A stretch of DNA of 64,000 nt, taken from the NCBI RefSeq assembly GCF_002896875.1, contig NZ_CP023278.1, positions 6,082,501 to 6,146,500 of the forward strand, in the 5' to 3' direction. Origin of the DNA: Nostoc sp. CENA543. GTDB taxonomy: Bacteria; Cyanobacteriota; Cyanobacteriia; Cyanobacteriales; Nostocaceae. Under the pieces are notes generated by a model that worked only from the letters and a program-made list of their open reading frames with translations, was not told the DNA's origin and did not search any database. Position 1 is the first letter of the stretch, and every line of letters begins with the position of its first letter. The position numbers were made by a program, and so were the translations under genes. Of the stretch, positions 1 to 10,289 are shown piece after piece.

Positions 1-414
1 TTCCACTCCTGAAAAATTGTCTTTTGTACGGTTAAAGATGATTGCCTGAGCAGGACAGATTTTTTCACAGGGTCTAGGGCAAGTTTGGGGACATTGAGTT
101 TGATCAAATTCAGCTTTGCGAAAATGAGGATCTTCTCCATCGTTCAAGCTGACCATTAAGAAAGGTAAATTACCTTTGTAATTAAAACCGCGCTCTTGGG
201 CATCACTTGTTAAGCTTTTTGCCACTTGTAAAGCTTCTTGCACAGCCGCAATAACTGCCGGATCAGCAGAAACGTCTATACAGTCAGCACCAGCCAAAGT
301 ATAGGCTATTGTTAAACTTCTGACTGTGGGGAGATGTTGGAAACTAGCTCCGCAAATAAGTTTGAACCAGTTACCTTTAGTTAATGATTGTAAAGGTGCT
401 AACAAATTATTCAC
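1..414 (-). CDS. ldpA: LdpA-like iron-sulfur protein (circadian input), C-terminus cut by window edge
   Basis: The visible 138 codons start at a GTG (position 414) and read VNNLLAPLQSLTKGNWFKL, then an ICGASFQHLP segment and an ADCIDVSADPAVI segment. About 110 residues in comes the cysteine cluster CPQTCPRPCEKICPAQ, a bacterial ferredoxin-type 4Fe-4S motif. This matches what I know of LdpA, the cyanobacterial Fe-S protein that passes redox or light information to the circadian clock. The ATG overlapping the GTG runs straight into TGA, so GTG is the only sensible start. The rest of the gene lies left of base 1. Assignment rests on recognition of the N-terminal pattern; another Fe-S protein with the same fold is possible. 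Confidence 0.75.
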   Translation of the reverse strand, partial: MNNLLAPLQSLTKGNWFKLICGASFQHLPTVRSLTIAYTLAGADCIDVSADPAVIAAVQEALQVAKSLTSDAQERGFNYKGNLPFLMVSLNDGEDPHFRKAEFDQTQCPQTCPRPCEKICPAQAIIFNRTKDNFSGVE

Positions 415-665
415 ATTTCTATTATGCTTTTATTTGACGAAAAATAAAAGCCTGAATATACCAAAAGCCAAGTTAAATAAATTCTTAGTTGTAATTTAAC
501 AGTAATTAAATACAAAAATTCAATCAGTTTTGTTGTTTTCTAGCTGTTGAGATTGCTAATAAGTAGTCGGACAAAATTAAATTCACTCGTTGAGAGAGGG
601 AACAGGGAACAGGAAACAGGAACAGAAAAATCAGTTGTGCAATTAATTCTGTCTCATTACTTAAC

Positions 666-2507
666 TTACCATTGAGGTGCTGAATTAATAAAGTCAATTA
701 TAAATTTTTGCTCTATAGGTTCAGAAAATAAATAACCTTGAGCAAAGTCACAATTCAAATCTTTAAGATGTGCTAGCTGTTCTGGTGTTTCAACACCCTC
801 TGCAATGGCAGTTATGCCCATAGATTCAGCAATACTAATCATTGCTGGTACTAAACCCATATTTGCTTTATCTAACTGCATGAGTTTAACAAAAGATTTA
901 TCGATTTTCAAAGCATCAAAAGGAAATATATGCAGATAACTAAGGGATGAATAACCTGTGCCAAAGTCATCCATAATAAGTTTTATTTGGCGTTGTTTCA
1001 ATTTTTGCAGAGTAGCTTTAATTTCTTCCGTATTATCCATAATGACGCTCTCTGTAATTTCTATTTCTAAGAGTCTAGGATTAACTTGGGTAGTTTGAAT
1101 AATTTCATCAAATTGTTCAATAAAATTCGCTTGATAGAATAAGCGTGCGCTTAAGTTAACACTAATTGTTAAATTTTTAGCTATTTCTGGAGAGTTTTGC
1201 CAGCTACATAATTGTTCACAGGCTGACTGTAACACCCATGTGTTAATCGGTTTAATTAAACCTGTTTCTTCAGCAATGGGAATAAATTCTGTAGGATAAA
1301 TGATGCCACGATGTGGGTGTTTCCAGCGTATAAGTGCCTCAAACCCAGAAATTCTGCCTGTGGATAAGGCAACAATTGGCTGATAATAGACTATGAATTC
1401 CTGTCTTTCAATGGCTTTTCTGAGGTCATTTTCCATTTCTAAAGCATGGATAGCATTCTGGTACATGGCTGGTGTGAACACATGATATCTAGCTCTGCCC
1501 ATAGCTTTAGCATGATACATGGCTGTATCAGTATCTCTTAATAAATGCTCTGGTTTTTCATAATCTTTACTGCCCCAACTAATGCCAATACTGACACTCA
1601 TAAAGACTTCATATATAGATAATTTAAAATTAGTAGATAATTTCTGTAATATATTTTCTGCAATTTCTAAGGCTATATTAATATCTGTAAGATTATCTAA
1701 AATAATTCCGAATTCATCGCCACCTAATCTAGCAAGGGTATCTGATGATGTCAGACATAACTGAATACGATTAGCAAGAGCAATCAGCAATTCATCTCCT
1801 ACTAAATGCCCCAGGGAGTCATTGATGATTTTAAAGCGATCGCAGTCTAAAAACATCAAAGCAAAGTGATAATCATCTTCCTGTTTGGCACGATTTAAAG
1901 CTTTCTCTAAGTTCTTCATAAATAAGACTCGATTTGGCAAACCAGTAAGTGCATCATGGAGAGCAATGTCTAGTAATTTACTTTGTAGAGACTGGCTGAT
2001 CGTAATTTCTTGCTGCAATTTAAGTAAAGCTTTTTCTAATTCCCAAGTTCTTTGTTTTACCCTTTGATCTAATTCAGAATTAAGTGCTATGAGTTCTAGT
2101 TGCGTTGTTCTTAATTTGATTTGATTCTGCACTCTTGCTAAAACTTCTTCGAGTTCAAAGGGTTTGGTGATGTAGTCTACGCCTCCTGTTTTAAAACCTT
2201 TAACTTTATCAAATACATCATCTAAAGCACTAATGAAAATTACGGGAATATCCGCAGTGAGTTCCCAAGCTTTAAAACGCTGACAGACTTCATAACCATC
2301 CATTTCTGGCATCATAATGTCCAACAAAATTAAATCTGGCAATACTGTTTTACAGGCAGTCAAAGCCATTTGCCAGTTTAAAGCCTTGCGAACGTTATAT
2401 CCTGCTCTAGTGAGAATTGATGACAAAACTCGCAGGTTGTCAACCATATCGTCAATGATCAAAATGTCTTTTTTATTGGTTTTCAGCACAGGTAATTCAT
2501 TCTGCAT
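666..2507 (-). CDS. Response regulator with GGDEF and EAL domains (c-di-GMP turnover)
   Basis: A 613-residue protein with a receiver domain (about residues 14-130; phospho-acceptor Asp63 in LLDIMMPEMDG, conserved Lys in TKPF), a short coiled-coil linker, a GGDEF domain (about 175-345) and an EAL domain (about 355-605). GGDEF is intact (LGGDEFG), so diguanylate cyclase activity is expected; the usual inhibitory RxxD five residues upstream reads TSSD, so product inhibition at that site is probably lost. The EAL motifs EALIRW, EITESV, DDFGTGYSS and AEGVE are intact, so phosphodiesterase activity is also plausible. It is cytoplasmic with no membrane segment. No histidine kinase is adjacent; the gene stands alone with about 1.1 kb of empty DNA upstream. 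Confidence 0.93.
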   Translation of the reverse strand: MQNELPVLKTNKKDILIIDDMVDNLRVLSSILTRAGYNVRKALNWQMALTACKTVLPDLILLDIMMPEMDGYEVCQRFKAWELTADIPVIFISALDDVFDKVKGFKTGGVDYITKPFELEEVLARVQNQIKLRTTQLELIALNSELDQRVKQRTWELEKALLKLQQEITISQSLQSKLLDIALHDALTGLPNRVLFMKNLEKALNRAKQEDDYHFALMFLDCDRFKIINDSLGHLVGDELLIALANRIQLCLTSSDTLARLGGDEFGIILDNLTDINIALEIAENILQKLSTNFKLSIYEVFMSVSIGISWGSKDYEKPEHLLRDTDTAMYHAKAMGRARYHVFTPAMYQNAIHALEMENDLRKAIERQEFIVYYQPIVALSTGRISGFEALIRWKHPHRGIIYPTEFIPIAEETGLIKPINTWVLQSACEQLCSWQNSPEIAKNLTISVNLSARLFYQANFIEQFDEIIQTTQVNPRLLEIEITESVIMDNTEEIKATLQKLKQRQIKLIMDDFGTGYSSLSYLHIFPFDALKIDKSFVKLMQLDKANMGLVPAMISIAESMGITAIAEGVETPEQLAHLKDLNCDFAQGYLFSEPIEQKFIIDFINSAPQW

Positions 2508-3674
2508 CTGTTCCAGTTAGTTCCATACTTTGCTGACACTTTATAGATACTTGTTAGCTAAATTATTCAGACTGTTATTTGTATCCAAGTATACTCTTTG
2601 TGAAAATTACAGCCTGATGAATAACATAGGTACTTAGGGTTAATACTAACACCACGCATAGCGTAAGATATCAAGCAGTTAACTGTTATTAGTATATAGC
2701 CATACTTAATTTATTTACATTTGCTTAAATTTTTAGCACATATCTTCTGACATAGATACATCAAACTTTGTTATAACACTATAATTAATTAGATATCACC
2801 TGGAAATACACACTACATATCTTATACAAGTAATACAATCCGTTCACTTTACGATTTCAGGAATTATTACTAATTTAATGTATTTATTTTAACTAATCAA
2901 ATGTAAGTATTTAACGTATTTTCAGCGACTGCAATATGAAACCTATGTCTTTAACAGCAACTAATATGCCAAATTCATCCTGTTTGATAGCAAAACAACA
3001 TAACTCAAACTAAAACTTACTCAATCTACCAATATAATGTGGTAAAATTATATACTATATATATGTGCAGTGACTAAGTAAAACTGTCAAGTCGGTTTTA
3101 TCACTTGATTCAGATCAACTAAGATTATCCGAATTTAAGATTTTAAATTTTGAATTGAGGTTTTTTGTTTGTGTCCTGCAAGACAGTGGGTGGAATAAAT
3201 TCAAAATACTCACTGTGCTGCGTCTGCTGATGGCTGCTCTGATTTTATTCTGAGGATAAAAATTAATTTTTTATAAAAGCTATGATTTATATAGTTAAGG
3301 AATTCTAGAAAATAAATGATTCTAGGAACAAAAGCAAAGTTCATGAATACATTGTTCCCTCCCTCTGACTGAAAACAGGGGTGTAGGAGACAGATATCTT
3401 TCGTCTATGACTGTGAAACTTGCTTCATCGGGACTGCCTCATAGACTTTGCACAGACAATAGACAATGGAATATCTTTTCTTGGAAGTCCCTAATGCTGA
3501 TTTGACATCAGCATCAGCTAGGAGTGTGAGAACCGGATTGTCTTGGAAGGCGATAATCGCAACGCATAAAAAACAGATTCAACCGTTTGACTAGTAGCGT
3601 CTGAACTAGTGGTTTGAGAGTTTGACGTTGTTATTCTTAGTGGCGATCGCCGATTGACTTTCTCAGGTGATAAC
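2508..3674. other. Long AT-rich intergenic region with a structured stretch near 3400-3515
   Basis: No open frame here has a ribosome site or a recognisable product. The first 800 bases are AT-rich and featureless. Between 3403 and 3446 an 8-base perfect inverted repeat (GTCTATGA / TCATAGAC) flanks a 28-base loop, and at 3494-3514 a second hairpin (ATGCTGAT, loop TTGAC, ATCAGCAT) follows. Neither ends in a T-run, so they do not look like terminators of lepB. They may belong to a small structured RNA or be chance. Confidence 0.3.
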
Positions 3675-4319
3675 TTATTGGGGATATAAAGGTGATTTAT
3701 CAATTTCTCCAATTTTGTTGATTGGCCAGAAACGCAGTACGGCACGGCCAATAATGTTATTACGCGGTACAACACCCCAACAACGACTGTCGTAGCTACT
3801 ATTACGATTATCACCTAGAACTAGATAAGAATTAGGAGGTATTGTTTGAGATTTAGCTAAAAAAGGTGGTTGTGGCCCTGATTGACAAACATCAACAGAA
3901 GTATTTTGACTAGTGGTAATATATTTATCTTCTTTCAGGGGTTGATTGTTGATATATACTCTACCATTTTTAACGGCGACAGTTTCCCCTGGTAAAGCAA
4001 TGATCCGCTTAATAAACGCGTCCTGATATTGTTCTTTTTGTAGTTCTTCTGTTGGTGAAAACACTACAATATCTCCCCTTTGGGGGTCAGAAAATTTATA
4101 CTTCAATTTATCAACAATAATCTTGTCTGCTTCCCATTGGTTTGGAGTCCCGTGCAGAGTTGTTTCCATAGAACCAGAAGGAATCCAGCGTGCTTCTGCG
4201 ACGAAGGTACGAATACCCAAGGCGAGAACGATACTTAATACAACTGTTCTGCCTAGTTCGGCGATCCAGGAATTATCGGGTTGTTGACTAGAGTTGTTGT
4301 CAGACACTTGATTTTGCAT
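3675..4319 (-). CDS. lepB: Signal peptidase I
   Basis: A 214-residue serine-lysine protease that removes signal peptides from proteins crossing the thylakoid or plasma membrane. One N-terminal membrane segment (about residues 20-38) is followed by the catalytic-serine box WIPSGSMETTL, the general-base lysine box FIKRIIALPGETV and the C-terminal box GDNRNSSYDSRCWG, in the usual S26 order and spacing. Length is normal for a cyanobacterial LepB. The ATG at 4319 is used; the N-terminus before the membrane segment is polar and rich in Asn, Ser and Gln. It is divergent from pyrC (start 4534), leaving about 210 bases for both promoters. Confidence 0.96.
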   Translation of the reverse strand: MQNQVSDNNSSQQPDNSWIAELGRTVVLSIVLALGIRTFVAEARWIPSGSMETTLHGTPNQWEADKIIVDKLKYKFSDPQRGDIVVFSPTEELQKEQYQDAFIKRIIALPGETVAVKNGRVYINNQPLKEDKYITTSQNTSVDVCQSGPQPPFLAKSQTIPPNSYLVLGDNRNSSYDSRCWGVVPRNNIIGRAVLRFWPINKIGEIDKSPLYPQ

Positions 4320-4533
4320 GAAATTATTGAAGTAAATAAAATTGTAGGTAATTAACTCTTGAGGGATACTATACTTGTTAATTTTAATGGGAGAAACTTG
4401 ATTTCGTAGTCACGATTATGAGGTTTTTTTGGTAGTTATTTCCCTTTATGTAGACAAAAATCTCAAAAATCAGGACTAATTGCAGCCAAGTTACTTCTTA
4501 AATTTAGCTGTTTATGGGAACGTAGTTAGTTTG

Positions 4534-5853
4534 ATGTCATCACTCCAAAGTATATTAATTCGGCAAGCTCGCATCATCTTACCCAGTGGGGAAACGATGG
4601 TGGGAGACGTGTTAACTAGCGATCGCCACATTGTGGAAGTTGCACCAGAAATTGCCACAACAACACCAGCAATAGAGATTGACGCACAAGGTTTAACTTT
4701 GTTGCCGGGAGTTATTGATCCGCAAGTGCATTTCCGCGAACCTGGATTAGAGCATAAGGAAGATTTATTCACAGCGAGTTGCGCCTGTGCTAAAGGTGGG
4801 GTCACGTCCTTTTTGGAAATGCCCAATACTCGTCCTCTCACCACTAACCAGGAAACATTAGACGACAAATTACAACGTGCCTCGAACAAGTGCTTAGTTA
4901 ATTATGGCTTTTTTATTGGGGCCACGGCAGAAAATCTCCCAGATCTACTGACAGTATCACCAACCCCAGGCATTAAAATTTTTATGGGGTCGATGCACGG
5001 TCAATTGTTGATTGATCAAGAGGCTTTACTGGAGTCGATATTTGCTCAAGGTCGGCGATTGATTGCGGTTCATGCAGAAGACCAAGCCAGAATTCTCCAA
5101 CGCCGCCAAGAATTTGCAGGTATTCATGACCCCGCCATTCATTCTCAAATCCAAGATAATCAAGCGGCACTTTTAGCAACTCAGTTGGCATTAAAACTTT
5201 CTAAAAAATATCAACGTCGTTTACATATTCTGCATATGTCTACGGCGAAGGAAGCAGAGTTATTACGTCAAGATAAACCCAGTTGGGTGACGGCGGAGGT
5301 AACACCACAACATTTAATGCTCAATACCAGTGCTTATGAAACGATTGGCACTTTAGCACAGATGAATCCCCCATTGCGATCGCCCCACGATAATGAAGTT
5401 CTTTGGCAAGCTTTGCGCGATGGTGTGATTGATTTTATTGCTACAGACCATGCTCCTCATACTTTAGAGGAAAAAGCTCAACAATATCCCAATACACCCT
5501 CTGGAATGCCGGGGGTAGAAACTTCTTTAGCTGTGATGTTAACTGCGGCGATGGCAGGTAAATGTACGGTTCCCCAGGTGGTAAATTGGATGTCTAAGGC
5601 TGTGGCGGAAGCTTATGGTATTCCCAATAAAGGAGCGATCGCACCTGGTTATGATGCCGATTTAGTCCTCGTAGACTTGAACACATATCGCCCTGTGCGC
5701 CGTGAAGAATTATTAACTAAGTCTCGCTGGAGTCCCTTTGAAGGCTGGAATCTCACAGGATGGGCTGTGACTACTATTGTGGGGGGTCAAATTGTGTATG
5801 ACAAAGGTCAACTCAATACTCAAGTGCGGGGTCAAGCTTTAAGTTTCGTGTAG
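4534..5853 (+). CDS. pyrC: Dihydroorotase-family amidohydrolase
   Basis: A 439-residue amidohydrolase, most likely dihydroorotase of pyrimidine synthesis. I start it at the ATG at 4534 (MSSLQSILIRQARI) because the in-frame TTG at 4480 would add a poorly conserved leader. Visible motifs: LPGVIDPQVHFREPG, EMPNT, KIFMGSMHG, AVHAED, LHILHMSTAKEAE and IATDHAPHT. The first metal-binding His of the usual DxHxH motif is Gln here (DPQVH); the other metal ligands seem present. Many Bacteroidetes and cyanobacterial sequences share the Gln form, so this is a subfamily trait and not damage. It could be the working PyrC or a non-catalytic relative. Single gene, no operon partner. Confidence 0.88.
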   Translation: MSSLQSILIRQARIILPSGETMVGDVLTSDRHIVEVAPEIATTTPAIEIDAQGLTLLPGVIDPQVHFREPGLEHKEDLFTASCACAKGGVTSFLEMPNTRPLTTNQETLDDKLQRASNKCLVNYGFFIGATAENLPDLLTVSPTPGIKIFMGSMHGQLLIDQEALLESIFAQGRRLIAVHAEDQARILQRRQEFAGIHDPAIHSQIQDNQAALLATQLALKLSKKYQRRLHILHMSTAKEAELLRQDKPSWVTAEVTPQHLMLNTSAYETIGTLAQMNPPLRSPHDNEVLWQALRDGVIDFIATDHAPHTLEEKAQQYPNTPSGMPGVETSLAVMLTAAMAGKCTVPQVVNWMSKAVAEAYGIPNKGAIAPGYDADLVLVDLNTYRPVRREELLTKSRWSPFEGWNLTGWAVTTIVGGQIVYDKGQLNTQVRGQALSFV

Positions 5854-5979
5854 CAAATATCATCTAGACTTTACGTATACTGCCACCATAGATATATAGT
5901 TTAACCAAGTAAGTGCTGATTGCTGGAACTTACTCAAGCCGGGTGATTCTTTGTTGACTAGTCGGAGGGGAGAACTACA

Positions 5980-7152
5980 ATGTCCTTCAAAATCTTGAGT
6001 TTGGATGGTGGTGGTATACGTGGAGTAATTACAGCACGCATTCTTCAAGAAGTAGAGAGACAAATTCAAGCGCAAAAAGGTCAGTCCTTATGGGAATATT
6101 TTGACCTGATTGCTGGTACGTCCACGGGATCGATTTTAACGGCTGGTATTGCTGTCGGGAAAAGTAGTGATTATTTAGTACAAATGTATGTAGATAGGGG
6201 TCAGACAATATTTCCTCGCCATTGCAAAGAACGCTTCCAGCAATTTCCTGACTTTATCCAACCCTTACTAGAAGCGTTTGCACCACCTAAATATTCTCAT
6301 CAAGGACTAATTGATGTCTTAAAATCCGCGTTAGGTGACAAACGTATTCAGGAAATTAAAAACAAGATAATTTTAATTTTGGCTTACGATACCCTTTACC
6401 GGAACACCACATTTTTTACTAATTGTCATCCCGATGTGGGGTTAAGATGGTACGACGAATGTCATCTTTGGCAGTTGTGTACAGCATCAGCATCTGCACC
6501 GACATTTTTTCCGCCATATAAATTGGAACCAGTTAATAAAAAAATCTTTGGTGATTGGGTATTTCCGCACATTGATGGGGGAGTGGGAGCAAATAACCCT
6601 GCTTTGGCTGCATTAAGTTTAGTGTTGCGGTTGAGTCAATCAGCGATCGCACCGGAAATTAAACGAGAATATAAACTAGAGGGTGTCAGTTTAGAGGATA
6701 TCGCCATTTTGTCGATTGGTACGGGTCAAAGTGGTGAACCTTTCATGCTTGAACAAGTGCAAAGTTGGCGGGGTATCAACTGGGCGCAGCATTTAATTGA
6801 TATCTTTATGGAACCGACATCAGAAATTAGTAGCACAATTTGCCGTCAAATTATGGGTGGATACAATTCTCAACGATATTTACGGCTTCAGTTTGATTTA
6901 AATGAGAGATTTCAACCTAAAGACAAGGAAAGCTTTAGAGACACTCGCATTCTTTTAGAACGTGAACAAAGAATCAATAGATTTACCCAAAGTCCATTAA
7001 GTGAAGAAATGGATGATGCTAGACCTGAAACTATAAAAAGATTTATTGATGCTGCATCCCAATTTGTTGATGAGGGATGTACCTATTACACTAGGAATGA
7101 TTGTGGCCCTAGAGTTAAAGATGCGATCGCTGCTTTTATTAAGTCTAATTAG
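5980..7152 (+). CDS. Patatin-like phospholipase
   Basis: A 390-residue patatin-family lipid acyl hydrolase. The oxyanion-hole loop DGGGIRG is at residues 9-15, the nucleophile elbow GTSTG at about 46-50, and the catalytic-aspartate box IDGGVGANNP at about 199-208, so the Ser-Asp dyad is complete. No signal peptide or membrane helix is seen. A strong ribosome site (GGAGGGGA) lies just upstream of the ATG at 5980. The probable substrates are membrane glycerolipids. It lies 126 bases after pyrC on the same strand but is probably transcribed separately. Patatins also serve as CBASS effectors, but there is no cyclase or sensor gene next to it. Confidence 0.93.
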   Translation: MSFKILSLDGGGIRGVITARILQEVERQIQAQKGQSLWEYFDLIAGTSTGSILTAGIAVGKSSDYLVQMYVDRGQTIFPRHCKERFQQFPDFIQPLLEAFAPPKYSHQGLIDVLKSALGDKRIQEIKNKIILILAYDTLYRNTTFFTNCHPDVGLRWYDECHLWQLCTASASAPTFFPPYKLEPVNKKIFGDWVFPHIDGGVGANNPALAALSLVLRLSQSAIAPEIKREYKLEGVSLEDIAILSIGTGQSGEPFMLEQVQSWRGINWAQHLIDIFMEPTSEISSTICRQIMGGYNSQRYLRLQFDLNERFQPKDKESFRDTRILLEREQRINRFTQSPLSEEMDDARPETIKRFIDAASQFVDEGCTYYTRNDCGPRVKDAIAAFIKSN

Positions 7153-7418
7153 TATTTTTACGTAAAGAACTTTAGGAAAAATCTTTTAAGCTAATTGCGG
7201 AGTGTTTATACTGAAATTTTTCGTATATGTACTAGCTTTACTTCTGTGAAATTACTTTTATTTTCATCTATCTATAGTCATATTTTAATATAAGCATAAC
7301 TTTTTATACTGAAATAGCTGAATCAGTTTATCTCATAGATAAATTAACAATTAGTAACTTTACTTGTATAGATCCTGAATTGAGTTTGGGAATACTTAAG
7401 TACGAAGACAGCTAACAC

Positions 7419-7470
7419 AGCTAATTCAGAAATTAATAATTACTTAATTTCTCTGCATTAGCTTTTTTGT
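7419..7470 (+). terminator. Probable Rho-independent terminator of the patatin gene
   Basis: A long imperfect stem pairs AGCTAAT and AGAAATTAA on the left with TTAATTTCT and ATTAGCT on the right, followed directly by TTTTTT. It lies about 270 bases beyond the patatin stop, with no other gene between. Confidence 0.6.
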
Positions 7471-7474
7471 GTTT

Positions 7475-8364
7475 AACTATCCGGATGTTTTAGCAAAGAA
7501 CTGTAGAGGAAAGTAGGGTTAAGTAAACGGGCAAATTTCGGTGAATAATATGTTTTATACATATACAAATTTTATATGCACTTATTTTGTACCTGCTTAA
7601 AACCTATTTCTACTCTCTGTGATCACTAATTGTTCAAACAAGGCTGTGGCTGAAAAGCCTAGCACGACTGAGCAGAAGCCGACAATCAACAATCAATAAT
7701 GTTAGTCGAATTGCGCTCAACAATCAGTTGACAGAGATTTTTAAGAAATAGTTCAACAGCAAAAACCGCAGTGTTGAAGGCGCAAAAAATTTACCAGTAT
7801 TACTGGCTAACAGCTGTCTTCTCAAAATCTAATCAGCAAGATTCTTCACTCAAGGACAGGTTTATGTCAGGTTTCACTATAATTTAATTCCTTTAATAAA
7901 GCAGGTATTAAAAACATCTCATTGCTTGCTATGTAAAGCCAAAAAAAGCATTTCTGCAAGAAACGAGTTAAATTTTTGTCCATCTGGTAATCAAGTAACC
8001 GTGAATATACCCAATTTATCTGGACACGGCACACAAACTATTAGATGGTAAACACAGCAAATCCGCAATTGCACAATATTTCACCAATTTTGAATAAAGA
8101 AGACAATGTATGTTAGTGAATTTTTTCGATGAACGTGGTAGCGGTAGATAGCACGAGTGGGGAATTAAACCTCGAATATCGCTCAATGCTTGTATTGTAT
8201 GGAATGAAAGTTAATTGGTAATTATGCTGTTAGTGCTGGTAAATCAAGAAACATATCCATGTATTGGCGGGTGAATTATTTACCATCATGCACGGTATTT
8301 GATGAATCATTTTGATATTACTGAAGTATTGACAGCTTTTTTACCAAGATTTTACAAAAGCTCT
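7475..8364. other. Gene-free region of about 0.9 kb
   Basis: No open frame of credible length, ribosome site or RNA gene is visible on either strand. Short stretches look faintly coding (for example an open run ending in a stop near 8090) but none is recognisable, so this may be a decayed gene. It ends at the stop of tsaE. Confidence 0.3.
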
Positions 8365-8820
8365 TCACAAAGTAGTAATTATATCGTCGAGAGTGCAATT
8401 AAAGGGTGTAATTTCAGCCTGGCGATCGCCTTGTTCTCCATAGGTTAAGTGTATTTGTAGGTAACTCATAGGTTTGTAAGGCATTCGTTCTGACCACTCA
8501 ATCGCTACAATACCGGGAGTCACTTCATCACCTTCCCAGTAAATTTCCAGGTTTAATGCTGAAACCTCTTGTGGTTCTAGACGATACAAATCAAGATGAT
8601 AAAGCGGTAAGCGTCCTTGCGTGTATTCATTAATCAAGGTAAATGTGGGGCTGACAATCGACTCAGTAATACCTAAACCCAGGCCAAGACCTTGGACTAA
8701 CGTAGTTTTACCTGCACCTAAATCACCTTCTAGTAAAATGACACTACCAGCAGAGAGTCTTTCCCCCAAGATTATACCTAGATTTAATGTTGCTGCCGTG
8801 TCAGGAAGAAGAAGTTTCAT
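8365..8820 (-). CDS. tsaE: tRNA threonylcarbamoyladenosine synthesis ATPase TsaE
   Basis: A small P-loop ATPase (151 residues) that works with TsaB and TsaD to make t6A37 in tRNAs reading ANN codons. The Walker A loop is GDLGAGKTTL at about residues 33-42, and the family signatures SPTFTLINEY and LYHLDLYR follow. I choose the ATG at 8820 (MKLLLPDTAATLNLG). An in-frame ATG at 8838 would add six residues made entirely from the adjacent 7-base repeat array, which makes it a poor native start, though it could be used. It runs in the same direction as yvcK, about 100 bases downstream of it. Confidence 0.93.
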   Translation of the reverse strand: MKLLLPDTAATLNLGIILGERLSAGSVILLEGDLGAGKTTLVQGLGLGLGITESIVSPTFTLINEYTQGRLPLYHLDLYRLEPQEVSALNLEIYWEGDEVTPGIVAIEWSERMPYKPMSYLQIHLTYGEQGDRQAEITPFNCTLDDIITTL

Positions 8821-8828
8821 AAGTTGGT

Positions 8829-8918
8829 CATTAGTCATTAGTCATTAGTCAACAGTCAACAGTCAACAGATGTTCCGATAGTGATGACTATGGGGACTAT
8901 TGACTATTGACTATCACC
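8829..8918. repeat. Heptamer tandem repeat array between yvcK and tsaE
   Basis: Units CATTAGT and CAACAGT repeat in 7-base phase from 8829 to about 8869, and a second block of GACTATT units runs from 8883 to 8912. These resemble the short tandemly repeated repetitive heptamers known from heterocystous cyanobacteria. The array fills the upstream region of tsaE. Confidence 0.8.
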
Positions 8919-10289
8919 TCATTTTCCATGATGCGCGCCACTGTACCACTTTAATAAAACTTTTGCTAGTTTTTGGGGATTGTGACGCACAAAGCCAATT
9001 TCATCTTCATACATCACGTTGGCTAAGACAATTCTTCTACCTAATTGGGATACAGCTTCTCTGTCTAAAAATACCGGATGGGAATTTTGTTGAGCATAAC
9101 GGATGAGTGATTGGGCTGAGGGTGATTTTTTATGTACTAATACAGCGTCAAATAGTTGTCTGCCACCGGAAATTGCATCAATTGCCCGGATGTGATCTGC
9201 AACACTATACCCTTGAGTTTCCCCTGGTTGGGTCATGATGTTGCAGACGTATATACGTGGGGCTTCCGACTCAGCGATCGCCTCAGCAATTTCTGTGACT
9301 AATAAGTTAGGAATAATGCTAGTGTAAAGACTGCCTGGGCCGATAATAATGTAATCAGCTTCCTTGATAGCTTTAATCGCAGCTGGTAAAGCCGGAGGAC
9401 TCTCAGGGATACAACCAATTTTGAGAATTTTACCCCCAGCTTTGGGAATATTCGATTCGCCCTCAATGCGACGACCATCAGCTAATTCCGCCCATAGACG
9501 GACATCGCTTAAAGTCGCTGGTAAAACTTGTCCCCGCACCGCCAAGACTCTGGAACTGGCCGCAACAGCCCTTTCTAAGTCTCCTGTGATATCACTCATA
9601 GCTGTGAGAAACAAATTACCAAAACTGTGACCAGTCAATCCATCTCCAGCCCGAAAACGATATTGAAATAATTCTGTCAATAATTTTTCTTCATCTGCTA
9701 AAGCGGCTAGACAGTTACGAATATCTCCTGGTGGTAGCACCCCAAATTCTTGGCGCAACCTTCCAGAAGAACCACCATCATCAGCCACTGTGACAATAGC
9801 AGTAATATTGGCACTATAGGTTTTTAATCCTCTGAGTAAGGTTGATAGTCCTGTTCCCCCGCCAATGACTACTATTTTGGGGCCACGATACAGGCGACGA
9901 TGAGCTAATAGAACATCAATTAATTCCTCTTCTGCATCTGGTCTGAGTACCTGAGTAATCGAACCCACGGTGCGAGTTTGTCCCCACAGCACCAACAATA
10001 AACCGCAAAGTATAACTAACGGGCCGCTGATATAGTTGGGTAAGATATTGGCGATCGCACTTAAAAACACCTTAAGTAATTCCAACATCAAAAAAATAGG
10101 GGTCAGCTTAATCCAAATTGCTAACCCCAAAATTGCCAGCAGTACACCTCCAACACTAATCAGCAACCAACGCTTAACCGATAGTCCAGGGGATAACCAT
10201 TTGAACCACTGGTTCACCCGATGGGAAGTTCGGCTGCGTGATTTTTGTTGCAGCGAGTGGAGGGCTTGTCTGAAAAAACCGATTGACAT
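8919..10289 (-). CDS. yvcK: YvcK/CofD-like gluconeogenesis factor with N-terminal membrane segments
   Basis: A 456-residue protein of the YvcK (UPF0052/CofD-like) family, linked in other bacteria to carbon-source use and cell-wall synthesis through UDP-sugar binding. Two hydrophobic stretches (about residues 40-65 and 78-100) anchor it in the membrane, then the Rossmann-like domain begins with [16 protein letters not shown] and continues with [25 protein letters not shown] and [13 protein letters not shown]. The ATG at 10289 (MSIGFFRQ) is preferred over an in-frame TTG at 10313 because it has an AGG just upstream. It is divergent from ruvC. Confidence 0.9.
   Translation of the reverse strand: MSIGFFRQALHSLQQKSRSRTSHRVNQWFKWLSPGLSVKRWLLISVGGVLLAILGLAIWIKLTPIFLMLELLKVFLSAIANILPNYISGPLVILCGLLLVLWGQTRTVGSITQVLRPDAEEELIDVLLAHRRLYRGPKIVVIGGGTGLSTLLRGLKTYSANITAIVTVADDGGSSGRLRQEFGVLPPGDIRNCLAALADEEKLLTELFQYRFRAGDGLTGHSFGNLFLTAMSDITGDLERAVAASSRVLAVRGQVLPATLSDVRLWAELADGRRIEGESNIPKAGGKILKIGCIPESPPALPAAIKAIKEADYIIIGPGSLYTSIIPNLLVTEIAEAIAESEAPRIYVCNIMTQPGETQGYSVADHIRAIDAISGGRQLFDAVLVHKKSPSAQSLIRYAQQNSHPVFLDREAVSQLGRRIVLANVMYEDEIGFVRHNPQKLAKVLLKWYSGAHHGK

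Noticed and set aside
3518-3814. 98-codon frame overlapping lepB
   Set aside because: It shares most of its length with the catalytic end of lepB in another frame.
5980-7152. Patatin as a CBASS effector
   Set aside because: No cyclic-nucleotide synthase or sensor gene lies on either side; a housekeeping lipase is simpler.
7470-7500. TCCGGA (DIF1-like heterocyst promoter motif) in the gap after the patatin gene
   Set aside because: No -10 box at a fitting distance and no gene or terminator for a transcript from there.
8829-8918. CRISPR array
   Set aside because: The units are 7 bases long without spacers; no repeat-spacer pattern of CRISPR size occurs anywhere in the window.
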